A stretch of DNA of 22,269 nt from an uncultured Lachnospiraceae bacterium (GTDB lineage: Bacteria > Bacillota > Clostridia > Lachnospirales > Lachnospiraceae). The notes beneath the pieces were generated by a model. The model was not told the origin of the DNA. It searched no databases and saw only the letters and a list, made by a program, of their open reading frames with translations. The stretch is from the NCBI GenBank assembly GCA_902489925.1, contig CABUBX010000019.1, forward strand, positions 1 through 22,269. The letters run 5' to 3'. Shown piece by piece: positions 1 to 8,195 of the stretch (its first letter is position 1; the number at the start of each line of letters is the position of its first letter). Position numbers and translations under genes: made by a program.

Positions 1-44
1 TATCAAAAAAATATAAAATATTTCTAAGTTTTTCTTTCAAGTAT

Positions 45-72
45 TTGACAATAACCTGTCAGACGATATAAT
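45..72 (+). promoter_or_regulatory. Sigma-A-type promoter of the lipid kinase-cls-bceRS block
   Basis: A perfect TTGACA (45-50) and a perfect TATAAT (67-72) are separated by 16 bp, 21 bp upstream of the first start codon. Upstream DNA (1-44) is very AT-rich, as expected for an UP element. The downstream genes are closely spaced to 4245 without an obvious terminator, so this promoter may drive the lipid kinase, cardiolipin synthase and two-component genes together. Confidence 0.8.
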
Positions 73-92
73 TATACAATAAGGAAGGGGCG

Positions 93-1016
93 ATGAATAT
101 GGAAAAGAAGAAGATGCTTTTAGTCATTAACCCAAAATCAGGCAAGAACCAGATTAAGCCGTACTTGTGCGATATTATTGATTTATATGTATCTAACGGT
201 TATACAGTGACTGTGCATACGACACGTTATGCAAAGGATGCCCGATGGATTGTGAGAGAAACTTCCGAAAATTATGATATTATTGTTTGTGCCGGCGGTG
301 ACGGTACGTTAGACGAGGTTTGTTCAGGCCTTATGGACAGTGACAGTAAGACACTGCTGGGCTATATTCCGGCAGGTACGACAAATGACTTTGCAAAGAG
401 TCTTGGGATTGCCTCTAAAGTCATGAATGCTGCCCAGACGGTGATTACGGGAACGCCTTTTGCCTGCGATATCGGTGAGTTTAATAATGTGCCTTTTATT
501 TATGTGGCGGCATTTGGTGTATTTACGCAGGTATCCTATTCAACACCGCAATATACGAAAAATATGCTGGGGCATCTAGCCTATGTGCTTGAAGGAATGA
601 AAAGTCTTGCCGGTATAAAGGCACATCATGCAGTCATTCGCTATGAAGATAAAGTGATAGAAGATGATTTTATTTATGGCATGGTGACAAACACAGTTTC
701 TGTCGGAGGCTTTAAAAGTTACAGTAATTCGGAGGTTGAGTTAGATGACGGTCTTTTCGAGATGATGTTTATAAAGATGCCGAAAAATCCTATAGATATT
801 CATTTGATTGCAGCCGCGCTTTTGACTCAGAAGCCGGATGACAGAGTGATGTATTTTGACAGAACAGATAAACTGACGGTTGTAAGTGATAAGGAAATTT
901 CGTGGACACTGGACGGCGAGGACGGCGGTTCATGGCGCAAAACAGAAATTGTCACAAAACATAAAGCTGTTCGTATCATACGGCCGGCAGAAGCGGTAGA
1001 GGCTTCAGAACAATAA
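93..1016 (+). CDS. Diacylglycerol kinase-family lipid kinase (DagK/YegS/BmrU type)
   Basis: Predicted soluble or membrane-associated lipid kinase that transfers phosphate from ATP to a lipid hydroxyl such as diacylglycerol, feeding phosphatidic acid back into phospholipid synthesis. The 307-aa length is normal for the family. Visible signatures are NPKSGK near residues 13-18, the nucleotide-binding GGDGT loop (residues 68-72) followed by LDEV, and PAGTTNDFA around residues 93-101; a typical C-terminal beta-domain contains a WTLDGE motif. The SD AAGGAAGGGG at 81-90 suits ATG 93 or ATG 99; I keep 93. Cardiolipin synthase begins 14 bp downstream, so both probably share the promoter at 45-72. True DgkB acts on diacylglycerol, but YegS-like members have other substrates; I cannot settle this from sequence. 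Confidence 0.88.
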   Translation: MNMEKKKMLLVINPKSGKNQIKPYLCDIIDLYVSNGYTVTVHTTRYAKDARWIVRETSENYDIIVCAGGDGTLDEVCSGLMDSDSKTLLGYIPAGTTNDFAKSLGIASKVMNAAQTVITGTPFACDIGEFNNVPFIYVAAFGVFTQVSYSTPQYTKNMLGHLAYVLEGMKSLAGIKAHHAVIRYEDKVIEDDFIYGMVTNTVSVGGFKSYSNSEVELDDGLFEMMFIKMPKNPIDIHLIAAALLTQKPDDRVMYFDRTDKLTVVSDKEISWTLDGEDGGSWRKTEIVTKHKAVRIIRPAEAVEASEQ

Positions 1017-1030
1017 AAAGAGGTGACAGG

Positions 1031-2560
1031 ATGAAGTTGTTAAGACGAAGATACCAAGGAATTTTAAGAGCTGCGACAGTCGGCATATCTGTAATATTAC
1101 AGGTGACTTTCCTTGTATTGATGGCAGAGGTATTTAAGGAGTATTCCTCATGGGTGTACATATTGCTTCAGATATTCAGCATATGCCTTGTATTTTTCCT
1201 TGTAAATAACGGCGAATCATACCAGCTGTTTTGGATTATTATTGTCCTTGTGCTGCCGGTATTTGGATTTTTGCTCTATTTTATGTGGGGAAGAAAGCAC
1301 ACAAATTCCAAGCTGCATAAGCGCATCAGAGCAGTGCAGACAAAGAGCAGGCAGTTTAAAAAGCAGGATGAGCATATTATTGAGGAGTTTAAAGAAAAAC
1401 ATCCGAATAAGGCTCAGGTGAGCACACGTCTGATTAAAGAAGGCTTTATGCTTTATAATCATACAAAGGTGACCTATTTTGACGTTGGTGAGAAGAAGTT
1501 TGAATCGCTCTATGAGGATATGGAGAATGCCAAGAAGTTTATTTTCCTTGAATATTACATTATTAAGGATGGCGAGGTATGGCAGCGTATCAAAGAGATT
1601 CTTGCAAGAAAAGTTCAGGAAAAAGTAGAAGTGCGTCTTTTATATGACGATTTCGGAAGTCTTTTGCTCAACACTCAGGAATTTCGCGATGAGCTTGCGT
1701 CTCTTGGAATCCGCTTCAGTGTGTTTTCACCGATTCATAAAGAAGCAACACGATTTTCTTTTAATTATAGAAATCATCAGAAAATTGCAATCATCGACGG
1801 AAATATCGGCTATGCCGGCGGATTGAATCTTGCCGACGAGTATGCCAATATTATTGAGCGTTTCGGGCACTGGAAGGATACGGCAGTTCGCCTCGAGGGA
1901 CCGGGCGTTTATGGACTGACCTCTATTTTCCTTGAGATGTGGGAGATTTCCAAGGGATACGAAAACCTTGATTATGAAAAATATAAACCGACGGTTTCTT
2001 TTGAAACAGGCGGCTATGTACAGCCACTTTCAGACGGTCCGGCGAACAATCCGAATAATCCAATTTGGGATACGTATATGCACATGATTGCCAAAGCGAG
2101 AGATTATATTTACTTTACGACACCTTATCTCGTTCTTGAGCAGGACATGGTTAAAAACTTGTGCAGGGCGGCACAAAGCGGTGTCGATGTGCGTATTATC
2201 ACGCCGCGCCAGTATGATAAGTGGTATGTATATATGGTAAATATTGAAAACTACGGTATTCTTTTGCAAAACGGTGTTAAAATTTATGAGTATCTTCCGG
2301 GTTTTGTTCATTCAAAAACAGTCGTTTCGGATGATGAATGTGCAATCTGCGGCAGTATCAACATGGACTACAGAAGCTTCTATCTTCACTATGAATGTGG
2401 TGTGTTTATGAGCGATACGCTGGCAGTTATGGATATTAAAGAGGATACACTGGCAACGATAAAGAAATGTGAGGAGATTACTTACGAGAAATGGAAAAAA
2501 CGTCCGGCATGGCAGAAGCTTGTGCAGGGACTTTTGAAACTGTTTTCTCCGCTTTTATAA
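1031..2560 (+). CDS. cls: Cardiolipin synthase
   Basis: Membrane-bound phospholipase D-superfamily enzyme that condenses two phosphatidylglycerol molecules into cardiolipin plus glycerol. The 509-aa protein has the expected order: two N-terminal transmembrane segments (about residues 15-32 and 41-86 region, PLDc_N type), then two PLD catalytic domains. HKD motif 1 is H249-x-K251-x4-D256, and motif 2 is H427-x-K429-x4-D434; each is followed by the usual glycine/asparagine-rich segment (GGLNLAD; GSINMDYR). The start is supported by AGAGGTG 7 bp upstream. It lies between a lipid kinase and a BceRS-like two-component system whose response regulator starts 7 bp after its stop, which suggests cotranscription with an envelope-stress regulator. 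Confidence 0.93.
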   Translation: MKLLRRRYQGILRAATVGISVILQVTFLVLMAEVFKEYSSWVYILLQIFSICLVFFLVNNGESYQLFWIIIVLVLPVFGFLLYFMWGRKHTNSKLHKRIRAVQTKSRQFKKQDEHIIEEFKEKHPNKAQVSTRLIKEGFMLYNHTKVTYFDVGEKKFESLYEDMENAKKFIFLEYYIIKDGEVWQRIKEILARKVQEKVEVRLLYDDFGSLLLNTQEFRDELASLGIRFSVFSPIHKEATRFSFNYRNHQKIAIIDGNIGYAGGLNLADEYANIIERFGHWKDTAVRLEGPGVYGLTSIFLEMWEISKGYENLDYEKYKPTVSFETGGYVQPLSDGPANNPNNPIWDTYMHMIAKARDYIYFTTPYLVLEQDMVKNLCRAAQSGVDVRIITPRQYDKWYVYMVNIENYGILLQNGVKIYEYLPGFVHSKTVVSDDECAICGSINMDYRSFYLHYECGVFMSDTLAVMDIKEDTLATIKKCEEITYEKWKKRPAWQKLVQGLLKLFSPLL

Positions 2561-2567
2561 ATGTGTT

Positions 2568-3245
2568 ATGTATAAGATTTTTATTGTTGAAGATGATAAA
2601 ACAATTGCCTCGGCGATGGCAGCCTGCTTAAATCAGTGGGGCTATGAAAGCCGGATGGTGAAGGATTTTTCCGATGTTTATAATGAATTTTTGGCGTTTA
2701 ATCCACAGCTTGTGCTTATGGATATTTGGCTGCCTTTTTATAACGGCTACTATTGGTGCAGCCAGATTAGAAAGGTGTCGAAGGTGCCGATGATTTTTAT
2801 ATCATCACAGGGTGAGCCGATGGATATGGTCATGGCGATGAATATGGGGGCTGATGATTATATGACAAAGCCCTTTGATTTGAATGTGCTGACCGCGAAG
2901 GTGGCGGCGCTTGTGCGCCGTACTTATGATTACCAAAGTGACGGTCAGCAGGGCATTACCTTCGGGAAAGCCTTCCTAAATACAGCCGAGGCAGCGCTTT
3001 ATATCAATAATCAGCGGGTTGATTTGACAAAAAATGAGTTCAGAATTTTAAAGCTTCTTCTTGAGCATAAAAACAGGCTTGTTTCCCGCGATGAGCTGAT
3101 GCAGGCACTCTGGGAGAGTGAAAATTTTATTGATGATAATACATTGACGGTCAATGTGGCGCGGCTTCGCAGAAAGCTTGAACAAAACGGTCTTAGCCGC
3201 TGCATTGAAACAAAAAAAGGATTAGGGTATATATTAAATGCGTAA
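2568..3245 (+). CDS. OmpR/BceR-family response regulator
   Basis: DNA-binding response regulator of 225 aa. The receiver domain (about 1-118) shows the acidic pair E8-D9-D10, the phospho-acceptor D52 in the MDIWLP motif, S79/S80 and K101 in TKPFD. A winged-helix OmpR-type domain covers about residues 128-225. It starts 7 bp after cls, with no convincing SD before ATG 2568, so translation is probably coupled to cls. The sensor kinase starts inside its 3' end with an 8-bp ATGCGTAA overlap. The adjacent intramembrane-sensing kinase and BceAB transporter identify the class: these systems respond to cell-wall-active peptides, with the transporter acting as co-sensor. The likely target is the repeat-containing promoter region at 4250-4318. 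The inducing compound cannot be read from sequence. Confidence 0.9.
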   Translation: MYKIFIVEDDKTIASAMAACLNQWGYESRMVKDFSDVYNEFLAFNPQLVLMDIWLPFYNGYYWCSQIRKVSKVPMIFISSQGEPMDMVMAMNMGADDYMTKPFDLNVLTAKVAALVRRTYDYQSDGQQGITFGKAFLNTAEAALYINNQRVDLTKNEFRILKLLLEHKNRLVSRDELMQALWESENFIDDNTLTVNVARLRRKLEQNGLSRCIETKKGLGYILNA

Positions 3246-4245
3246 GAAGGAGTTAAAAATATTTTTAGGCTTTATGAAATCACAGTGGGCGGCATGGGTA
3301 ATCCTGTGCCTTTCCGCTGTGATTTTTTTTCTGTTGGATATGCTCGGGCTGACATCATCACCATATACGGTGTATGGCATTTTTTTATTGACATTTCTGA
3401 CATTTACTATTATGTTTATAAATTATGTAAAGTACAGGGCGAGAGCACTAACGCTTTTGAAGGCTTTCGAACATATGAGCCTTGATGTGTCGGATTTACC
3501 GAATTCTGGGGATTTTGAGGGCGAGTGTTATACGGCAATTATTGATGCGCTTCACAGAAAGATGGCGGAGGCGGTGCACCGGCTTGACGAGAATTATATC
3601 GACCAGATTGATTATTATTCGATGTGGGTGCATCAGATTAAAACACCGATTGCGGCGCTGAGGCTGATGGTGCAAAGTGAGTCGTCACTGTCAAATAAGC
3701 TTGCATGGCAGACAGAAATTTTTAAGATTGAGCAGTATGTGGCAATGGTGCTTATGTATTTGCGGCTCACAAATCTTGCTCAGGACATGGTGCTTGAAAC
3801 GGTGGATGTGCGGGCTGTCGTCAGTGCCTGTGTGAAAAAATACAGTACGATGTTTATTTACAAAAAGCTGTCAGTGGATATTTCGGAATTTAATATGCAG
3901 GCAGCATCAGATGCAAAGTGGCTTGCAGTTATCGTGGAACAATTTTTATCCAATAGTCTGAAATATACCGAAAGGGGAAGTATTCATATTTATTGTGAGG
4001 AGACAAAGCAAGCGCAGGCGCTTGTGATTGAAGATGAGGGGATTGGCATACGAAGTGAGGATATTCCGAGGATTTTTGATAAAGGCTATACAGGCTGCAA
4101 CGGCCGTGCCTACGAAAAATCGACGGGAATCGGTCTTTATATTGCAAAGAAAACGGCGGATTATCTCGGCATACGTTTTGAAGTGTCCTCGTCTGTCGGT
4201 GTCGGCACAAAGGTTCGAATTGTACTGCCTAAACCGCAAAAGTGA
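3238..4245 (+). CDS. BceS-type intramembrane-sensing histidine kinase
   Basis: Histidine kinase of 335 aa. Two N-terminal transmembrane helices (about residues 18-38 and 44-63) are separated by only a few residues, so there is no extracellular sensor domain; this is the mark of BceS-type kinases that take their signal from a partner ABC transporter. The phospho-acceptor is H132 in VHQIKTP, and the ATPase domain has N239 (N box), D266-EGIG (G1) and G297-IGL (G2). It overlaps the response regulator by 8 bp. The BceAB-type transporter follows after a 127-bp regulatory gap. Known BceS homologues form a complex with BceAB; that role is inferred here from architecture and neighbourhood. Confidence 0.9.
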   Translation: MRKKELKIFLGFMKSQWAAWVILCLSAVIFFLLDMLGLTSSPYTVYGIFLLTFLTFTIMFINYVKYRARALTLLKAFEHMSLDVSDLPNSGDFEGECYTAIIDALHRKMAEAVHRLDENYIDQIDYYSMWVHQIKTPIAALRLMVQSESSLSNKLAWQTEIFKIEQYVAMVLMYLRLTNLAQDMVLETVDVRAVVSACVKKYSTMFIYKKLSVDISEFNMQAASDAKWLAVIVEQFLSNSLKYTERGSIHIYCEETKQAQALVIEDEGIGIRSEDIPRIFDKGYTGCNGRAYEKSTGIGLYIAKKTADYLGIRFEVSSSVGVGTKVRIVLPKPQK

Positions 4246-4249
4246 CAGC

Positions 4250-4318
4250 TTTGTAAGATACGGCAATCATTTGTAAGGTTAAGTTAAGGCAAGCCCTTCT
4301 TTCATTTGCTAATATAGA
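4250..4318 (+). promoter_or_regulatory. Candidate response-regulator-activated promoter of the BceAB transporter
   Basis: TTTGTAAG occurs at 4250-4257 and again at 4270-4277, exactly 20 bp apart, followed by GTTAAG at 4278-4283 and an overlapping GTTAAG at 4283-4288. Near 4310-4318 are -10-like hexamers (TAATAT or TATAGA), and the place where -35 should be is not consensus. Direct repeats abutting a poor -35 are typical of promoters activated by OmpR-family regulators. That the adjacent BceR-type regulator binds here is inference. Confidence 0.45.
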
Positions 4319-4372
4319 ATTATGAAAAGGCTTCATGCCGCAAGATTTAAAAAAGAAGGGAGAGATTTTGAG

Positions 4373-5140
4373 ATGGCTATTTTAGAGGTCAGTCATATAA
4401 AAAAGATTTACAGTACAAAGGCAGGAAAGCAGCAGTGCAGCGCGCTTTCAGATGTCAGCTTTACAGTGGAAAGAGGGGAATTTATTGCGATTATGGGTCC
4501 TTCCGGTTCGGGTAAAACGACACTTTTAAATAATTTGGCATCTTTAGATACGCCGACATCGGGGACAATTATTTTAGACGGACAGGATATGGGGAAAATT
4601 AAGAGCAGAGAGCTGTCTGCCTTCAGAAGAAATAATCTTGGCTTTGTTTTTCAGGATTTTAACCTTTTAGATACATTTTCTGTGAAGGACAACATTTTGC
4701 TGCCGCTTGTTTTGTCGAGAACCCCGTATGATAAGATGATGGATAAAATGATGCCGATTGTGCGCAGGTTAAGTATTGAACGGCTTTTGGAAAAATATCC
4801 TTATGAGATTTCAGGCGGTGAAAAACAGCGGTGCGCCGTTGCGAGAGCGCTTATTACATCACCGAAGCTGCTTTTGGCCGATGAACCGACAGGGGCGTTA
4901 GATTCAAAGTCTTCTGCCAATCTCATGCGGATGTTTAAAGCATTTAACGAAGGCGGTCAGACAATTCTTATGGTTACGCACAGTGCGCAGGCGGCAGCTT
5001 ATGCGAGTCGTGTTTTGTTTATCAAGGATGGCGAGCTGTTTAATCAGCTCTATAAGGGCGAGGAGACTGACAGGAAATTTTTTGAGCGTATTATGTCCGC
5101 GGTGACAGTGCTTGAAGCCGGAGGTGAGAGCTTTGCGTAG
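4373..5140 (+). CDS. BceA-type ABC transporter ATP-binding protein
   Basis: Cytoplasmic ATPase of a peptide-resistance/sensing ABC transporter, 255 aa from ATG 4373. I choose this start because AGAAGGGAGAG lies just upstream and the protein then begins with the usual beta-strand (MAILEVSHIKKIY); a frame-compatible ATG at 4322 lacks an SD. Motifs: Walker A G42-PSGSGKT49, Q-loop Q94, signature ISGGE (146-150) followed by KQR, Walker B ending D170-E171, D-loop ALDSKS and H203. Its 3' end overlaps the permease start by 8 bp. It probably forms a complex with the permease and signals through the upstream kinase, while also conferring resistance by freeing lipid targets from peptides. Confidence 0.92.
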   Translation: MAILEVSHIKKIYSTKAGKQQCSALSDVSFTVERGEFIAIMGPSGSGKTTLLNNLASLDTPTSGTIILDGQDMGKIKSRELSAFRRNNLGFVFQDFNLLDTFSVKDNILLPLVLSRTPYDKMMDKMMPIVRRLSIERLLEKYPYEISGGEKQRCAVARALITSPKLLLADEPTGALDSKSSANLMRMFKAFNEGGQTILMVTHSAQAAAYASRVLFIKDGELFNQLYKGEETDRKFFERIMSAVTVLEAGGESFA

Positions 5141-7223
5141 AGGGTTTTATTTTAGGCTTGCGCTAACCAATATTAAACGGAATAAAGAAGTCTTTAAACC
5201 GTATATGTTTGCCTCGGCTTTGATGGTTTTTGTCTATTATGTTTTTTTGATACTCAATAGTAATGCGGCAATGGTTGGCTTTGAAAACTTTACGACTTTT
5301 ACGTTTGTCATGTCAATCGGCGTCTATGTGGCGATGGTTTTTTCAGTGATATTTATATTTTATGCTAACAGTTTTATCATGAAGCGCCGCAAAAAAGAAT
5401 TGGGGCTTTACGGTATTTTGGGACTTGAAAAACGCCATATCGGTGTTTTAATGGCCTGTGAAACCGTGATTACAGGTGCGGTTTCTATTGTGTCAGGTAT
5501 TATTTTCGGCCTTGTATTTTCAAAGCTTGCGGTGATTATTGCGGCAAAGCTGATTCACAGTTACAGCCATATTGATGTAGCGTTTGATGGGTCGGTTCTC
5601 ATGCAGACGGCAGGATTTTTTGTATTTATCTTTTTTATAGTGCTGATTTACAATCTGTTCCAAGTCAGCGTAAGCCGTCCGATTGATTTGCTGAAAAGCG
5701 CCAATAAAGGTGAGGCAGAGCCTAAGGGTTCGCTTGCGATGACTGTTTTCGGTGTTCTGCTTTTAGCGGCCGGATATATAGGGGCGCAGCTTATGAGGGG
5801 CAATGGACTGATTTTTATTATGGCAGGTCCGACGGTTGCTGCTGTTATTCTCGGTACTTATCTTTTGTTTATGGCAGGGAGTATTTTTGTGCTGAGACAG
5901 CTTAAAAAGCGCCGGAGTATTTATTATAAACCGGATAATTTTATCTCTATTTCCGGTCTTATGTACAGAATGAAGCAAAATGCAGTCGGGCTGGCAAGTA
6001 TATGTATATTGTGTACGATGGTGATTATTACATTGTCCACAACCTTTTGTCTTTGGTTCGGTATTGAGGATTCACTGAAAAAGACATTTTCCGACGATGT
6101 GACAGTTTCAGCCATGCCGAAGGAATATAAGGATACGCTGGAAGCAGCTGTGGATAAATATTCAAAGGCGTATGATGTTTCAAAGGATGAGTTTTGGATT
6201 TTGAAGGACAGGGCTTTTCAGGGAAATATTGATGCCGAGGGTAACTTGAAAAGTGCGTGGAAAGCTTCGGAGGACGGAAGCGGGTATTCTCTTGAGAACT
6301 ATCTTGATATAAAAATTATAAGTGCCGACGAATATGAGCAGGCGACAGGACAGAAGGCTTTCGTAAAGCCGGGTGAGGGAATCTTTATATTTAACCGTGA
6401 ACACCGGGAATTGCTTGATGGTGAATATTCATCTGTAGCATATGAGGACTTAAATAATATTTCAGAGGGTATGACTTTGCATATTCAGGACGAGGGCAAT
6501 GATATGTGGCACGATGGCGTCGGTGAAGGAAAAGATTCGATTGATGAAAAGCTTTATATCACCGAAGTGCGCAGCGAAGATAAAATACTTGAAGGCAAAT
6601 ATAATGTACGTGAGAGTATTTATCTTGTTGTTGCCGATGAGGCAACAGCGGATGCCTGCAGCAATGGCGTCCGAATGTCCGGCGAGCGTTATATGGCTGT
6701 GATGAATTACAGCGGAAGCGAGTCGGCTAAAAGCGGCTTTATTCACGGCATAGAGGATGACCTTTATGCGACAGGCTATGGTGCTTCCATGTTCAGCATG
6801 GATTTGAATAAAACGCTGTATTACGGCGCTTACGGCGGTCTGCTTTTTATCGGAGTGCTCTTATCTGTACTTTTTCTGATGGCGATGGTTATTATCATTT
6901 ATTACAAACAGATGTCGGAGGGCTTTGAAGACAGAGACCGCTACCATATACTGATGCAGGTCGGCATTGATGAACAGGATGTGAAAAAGACAATTAACAA
7001 GCAGGTGAGAACAATCTTTATGGTGCCGCTTTTAGTTGCCGTGATTCATACGGCGGCGGCCTTTAGGATGATGGGCTTTCTTGTGGCAATGGCGGATGTG
7101 TCTGGTATAGAAAATTATGGGCTTTTCGGTTTATGTACGATTGTGATTACCGGAATTGTGACAATGATTTATATGATTGTTTATAAAATTACTGCAAAAG
7201 CGTATTATAAGTTTGTATATTGA
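5133..7223 (+). CDS. BceB-type ABC transporter permease (FtsX-like)
   Basis: Integral membrane permease of about 696 aa. I count ten transmembrane segments with a large extracellular domain (about residues 312-557) between helices 7 and 8, the hallmark of BceB proteins that recognise antimicrobial peptides or their lipid-bound targets. I place the start at TTG 5133: a perfect GGAGG at 5120-5124 sits 8 bp upstream, and the resulting N-terminus (MRRGFYFRLALTNIK) aligns with that of the second permease in this window (MRKFLYAKMALTSIK). An in-frame TTG at 5112 would add seven residues without better support. The start lies inside the last codons of the ATPase gene (TTGCGTAG). The conserved stretch YRMKQNAVGLA before helix 7 is shared with the second permease; the ectodomains differ strongly, suggesting different ligands. 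Confidence 0.9.
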   Translation: MRRGFYFRLALTNIKRNKEVFKPYMFASALMVFVYYVFLILNSNAAMVGFENFTTFTFVMSIGVYVAMVFSVIFIFYANSFIMKRRKKELGLYGILGLEKRHIGVLMACETVITGAVSIVSGIIFGLVFSKLAVIIAAKLIHSYSHIDVAFDGSVLMQTAGFFVFIFFIVLIYNLFQVSVSRPIDLLKSANKGEAEPKGSLAMTVFGVLLLAAGYIGAQLMRGNGLIFIMAGPTVAAVILGTYLLFMAGSIFVLRQLKKRRSIYYKPDNFISISGLMYRMKQNAVGLASICILCTMVIITLSTTFCLWFGIEDSLKKTFSDDVTVSAMPKEYKDTLEAAVDKYSKAYDVSKDEFWILKDRAFQGNIDAEGNLKSAWKASEDGSGYSLENYLDIKIISADEYEQATGQKAFVKPGEGIFIFNREHRELLDGEYSSVAYEDLNNISEGMTLHIQDEGNDMWHDGVGEGKDSIDEKLYITEVRSEDKILEGKYNVRESIYLVVADEATADACSNGVRMSGERYMAVMNYSGSESAKSGFIHGIEDDLYATGYGASMFSMDLNKTLYYGAYGGLLFIGVLLSVLFLMAMVIIIYYKQMSEGFEDRDRYHILMQVGIDEQDVKKTINKQVRTIFMVPLLVAVIHTAAAFRMMGFLVAMADVSGIENYGLFGLCTIVITGIVTMIYMIVYKITAKAYYKFVY

Positions 7224-7262
7224 GAATTATTTAACGGGATTTTTAAAATTTGTGTAAAATCG

Positions 7263-7290
7263 TTGATTTTTTTAAGGTTTAAGATATAAT
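7263..7290 (+). promoter_or_regulatory. Promoter-like sequence upstream of thiD
   Basis: TTGATT (7263-7268) and a perfect TATAAT (7285-7290) are 16 bp apart. Transcription would start near 7297, only about 10 nt before the hairpin at 7306-7337. No TPP riboswitch core (CUGAGA-type elements) is visible in the leader. Confidence 0.6.
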
Positions 7291-7305
7291 GATAATAGGA
7301 TTTGT

Positions 7306-7341
7306 ACAAAAAGAACGGAAGAATCCGTTCTTTTTGTTTTT
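7306..7341 (+). terminator. Intrinsic terminator or attenuator before thiD
   Basis: A 14-bp perfect stem (7306-7319 with 7324-7337), AGAA loop and trailing T run. The core is AAGAACGGA/TCCGTTCTT. It can end transcripts from the upstream BceAB genes (83 bp away), but it also lies just downstream of the promoter at 7263-7290, so it could attenuate thiD. With A runs on the left arm it may also terminate leftward transcription. Confidence 0.8.
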
Positions 7342-7366
7342 AGGACAAGGCTAAAGGAGTAACAAC

Positions 7367-8143
7367 ATGAAAAAAGTATTGACGATTGCAGGCTCAGATT
7401 GCAGCGGCGGCGCCGGTATTCAGGCGGATTTAAAGACAATGACAGCACATAAGGTTTACGGGATGAGCGTGATTACAGCATTGACAGCACAAAATACGAC
7501 AGGCGTGTATGGCGTTTTAGATGCCGGTGCAGATTTTGTCGGACAGCAGCTGGATTGTGTATTTAAGGATATTTATCCGGATTCCATAAAGATTGGTATG
7601 GTTTCAAACATAGAAACGATTGAGATGATAGCGGAAAAGCTGAAGCTATATAAGGCTTCTAATATCGTTATAGACCCGGTGATGGTGTCCACAAGCGGCT
7701 GTGCCCTTATGAGCCCCGATGCGATGGGAACATTGATTGAAAAGCTTTTGCCGCTGGGAGATGTGATTACACCAAATATTCCCGAGGCCGAAAAGCTTTG
7801 CGGTTTTGAAATTAAATCCGGGGAGGATATGATTAAGGCAGCCGAAAAGATAGGAAAGCATTTAGACGGCAGTGTTTTGATTAAGGGCGGTCATCTGACA
7901 GAAACAGCCGATGACCTGCTTTGGCATCAGGGAGAGTTTCGATGGTATAAGTCAGAACGTGTGGATAACCCGAACACGCATGGGACAGGCTGTACATTGT
8001 CCTCTGCCATTGCAAGCAATTTGGCATTGGGGTATAGTGTTGAAGCAAGTGTTGCCAATGCAAAGGCTTATATTACAGGCGCACTTAAAGCTAATCTTAA
8101 TTTGGGCAGCGGCAGCGGTCCGCTGAACCATTGTTTTGAATGA
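7367..8143 (+). CDS. thiD: Hydroxymethylpyrimidine/phosphomethylpyrimidine kinase
   Basis: Bifunctional kinase of the thiamine pathway: phosphorylates HMP to HMP-P and then to HMP-PP, the pyrimidine substrate for thiamine phosphate synthase. The 258-aa length is typical. Ribokinase-fold motifs are clear: N-terminal AGSDCSGGAGIQAD (8-21), MVS after the central strand, DPVMVSTSG (103-111), and the anion-hole/catalytic NTHGTGCT (203-210, C209). The start has GGAG at 7356-7359, 7 nt before ATG. No other thiamine genes are near; a DUF4003 gene follows after about 50 bp, probably in the same transcript. A pyridoxal-kinase-like paralogue is possible, but the motif set favours ThiD. Confidence 0.92.
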   Translation: MKKVLTIAGSDCSGGAGIQADLKTMTAHKVYGMSVITALTAQNTTGVYGVLDAGADFVGQQLDCVFKDIYPDSIKIGMVSNIETIEMIAEKLKLYKASNIVIDPVMVSTSGCALMSPDAMGTLIEKLLPLGDVITPNIPEAEKLCGFEIKSGEDMIKAAEKIGKHLDGSVLIKGGHLTETADDLLWHQGEFRWYKSERVDNPNTHGTGCTLSSAIASNLALGYSVEASVANAKAYITGALKANLNLGSGSGPLNHCFE

Positions 8144-8195
8144 TAGAGCGCAAGGGCAGAAGGTGTCAAAGACAGTGTGGTAAGAGGTGATTTTT

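Noticed and set aside
7224..7366. TPP riboswitch upstream of thiD
   Set aside because: No CUGAGA or other conserved TPP-aptamer segments, and the gap is too short once the hairpin is placed.
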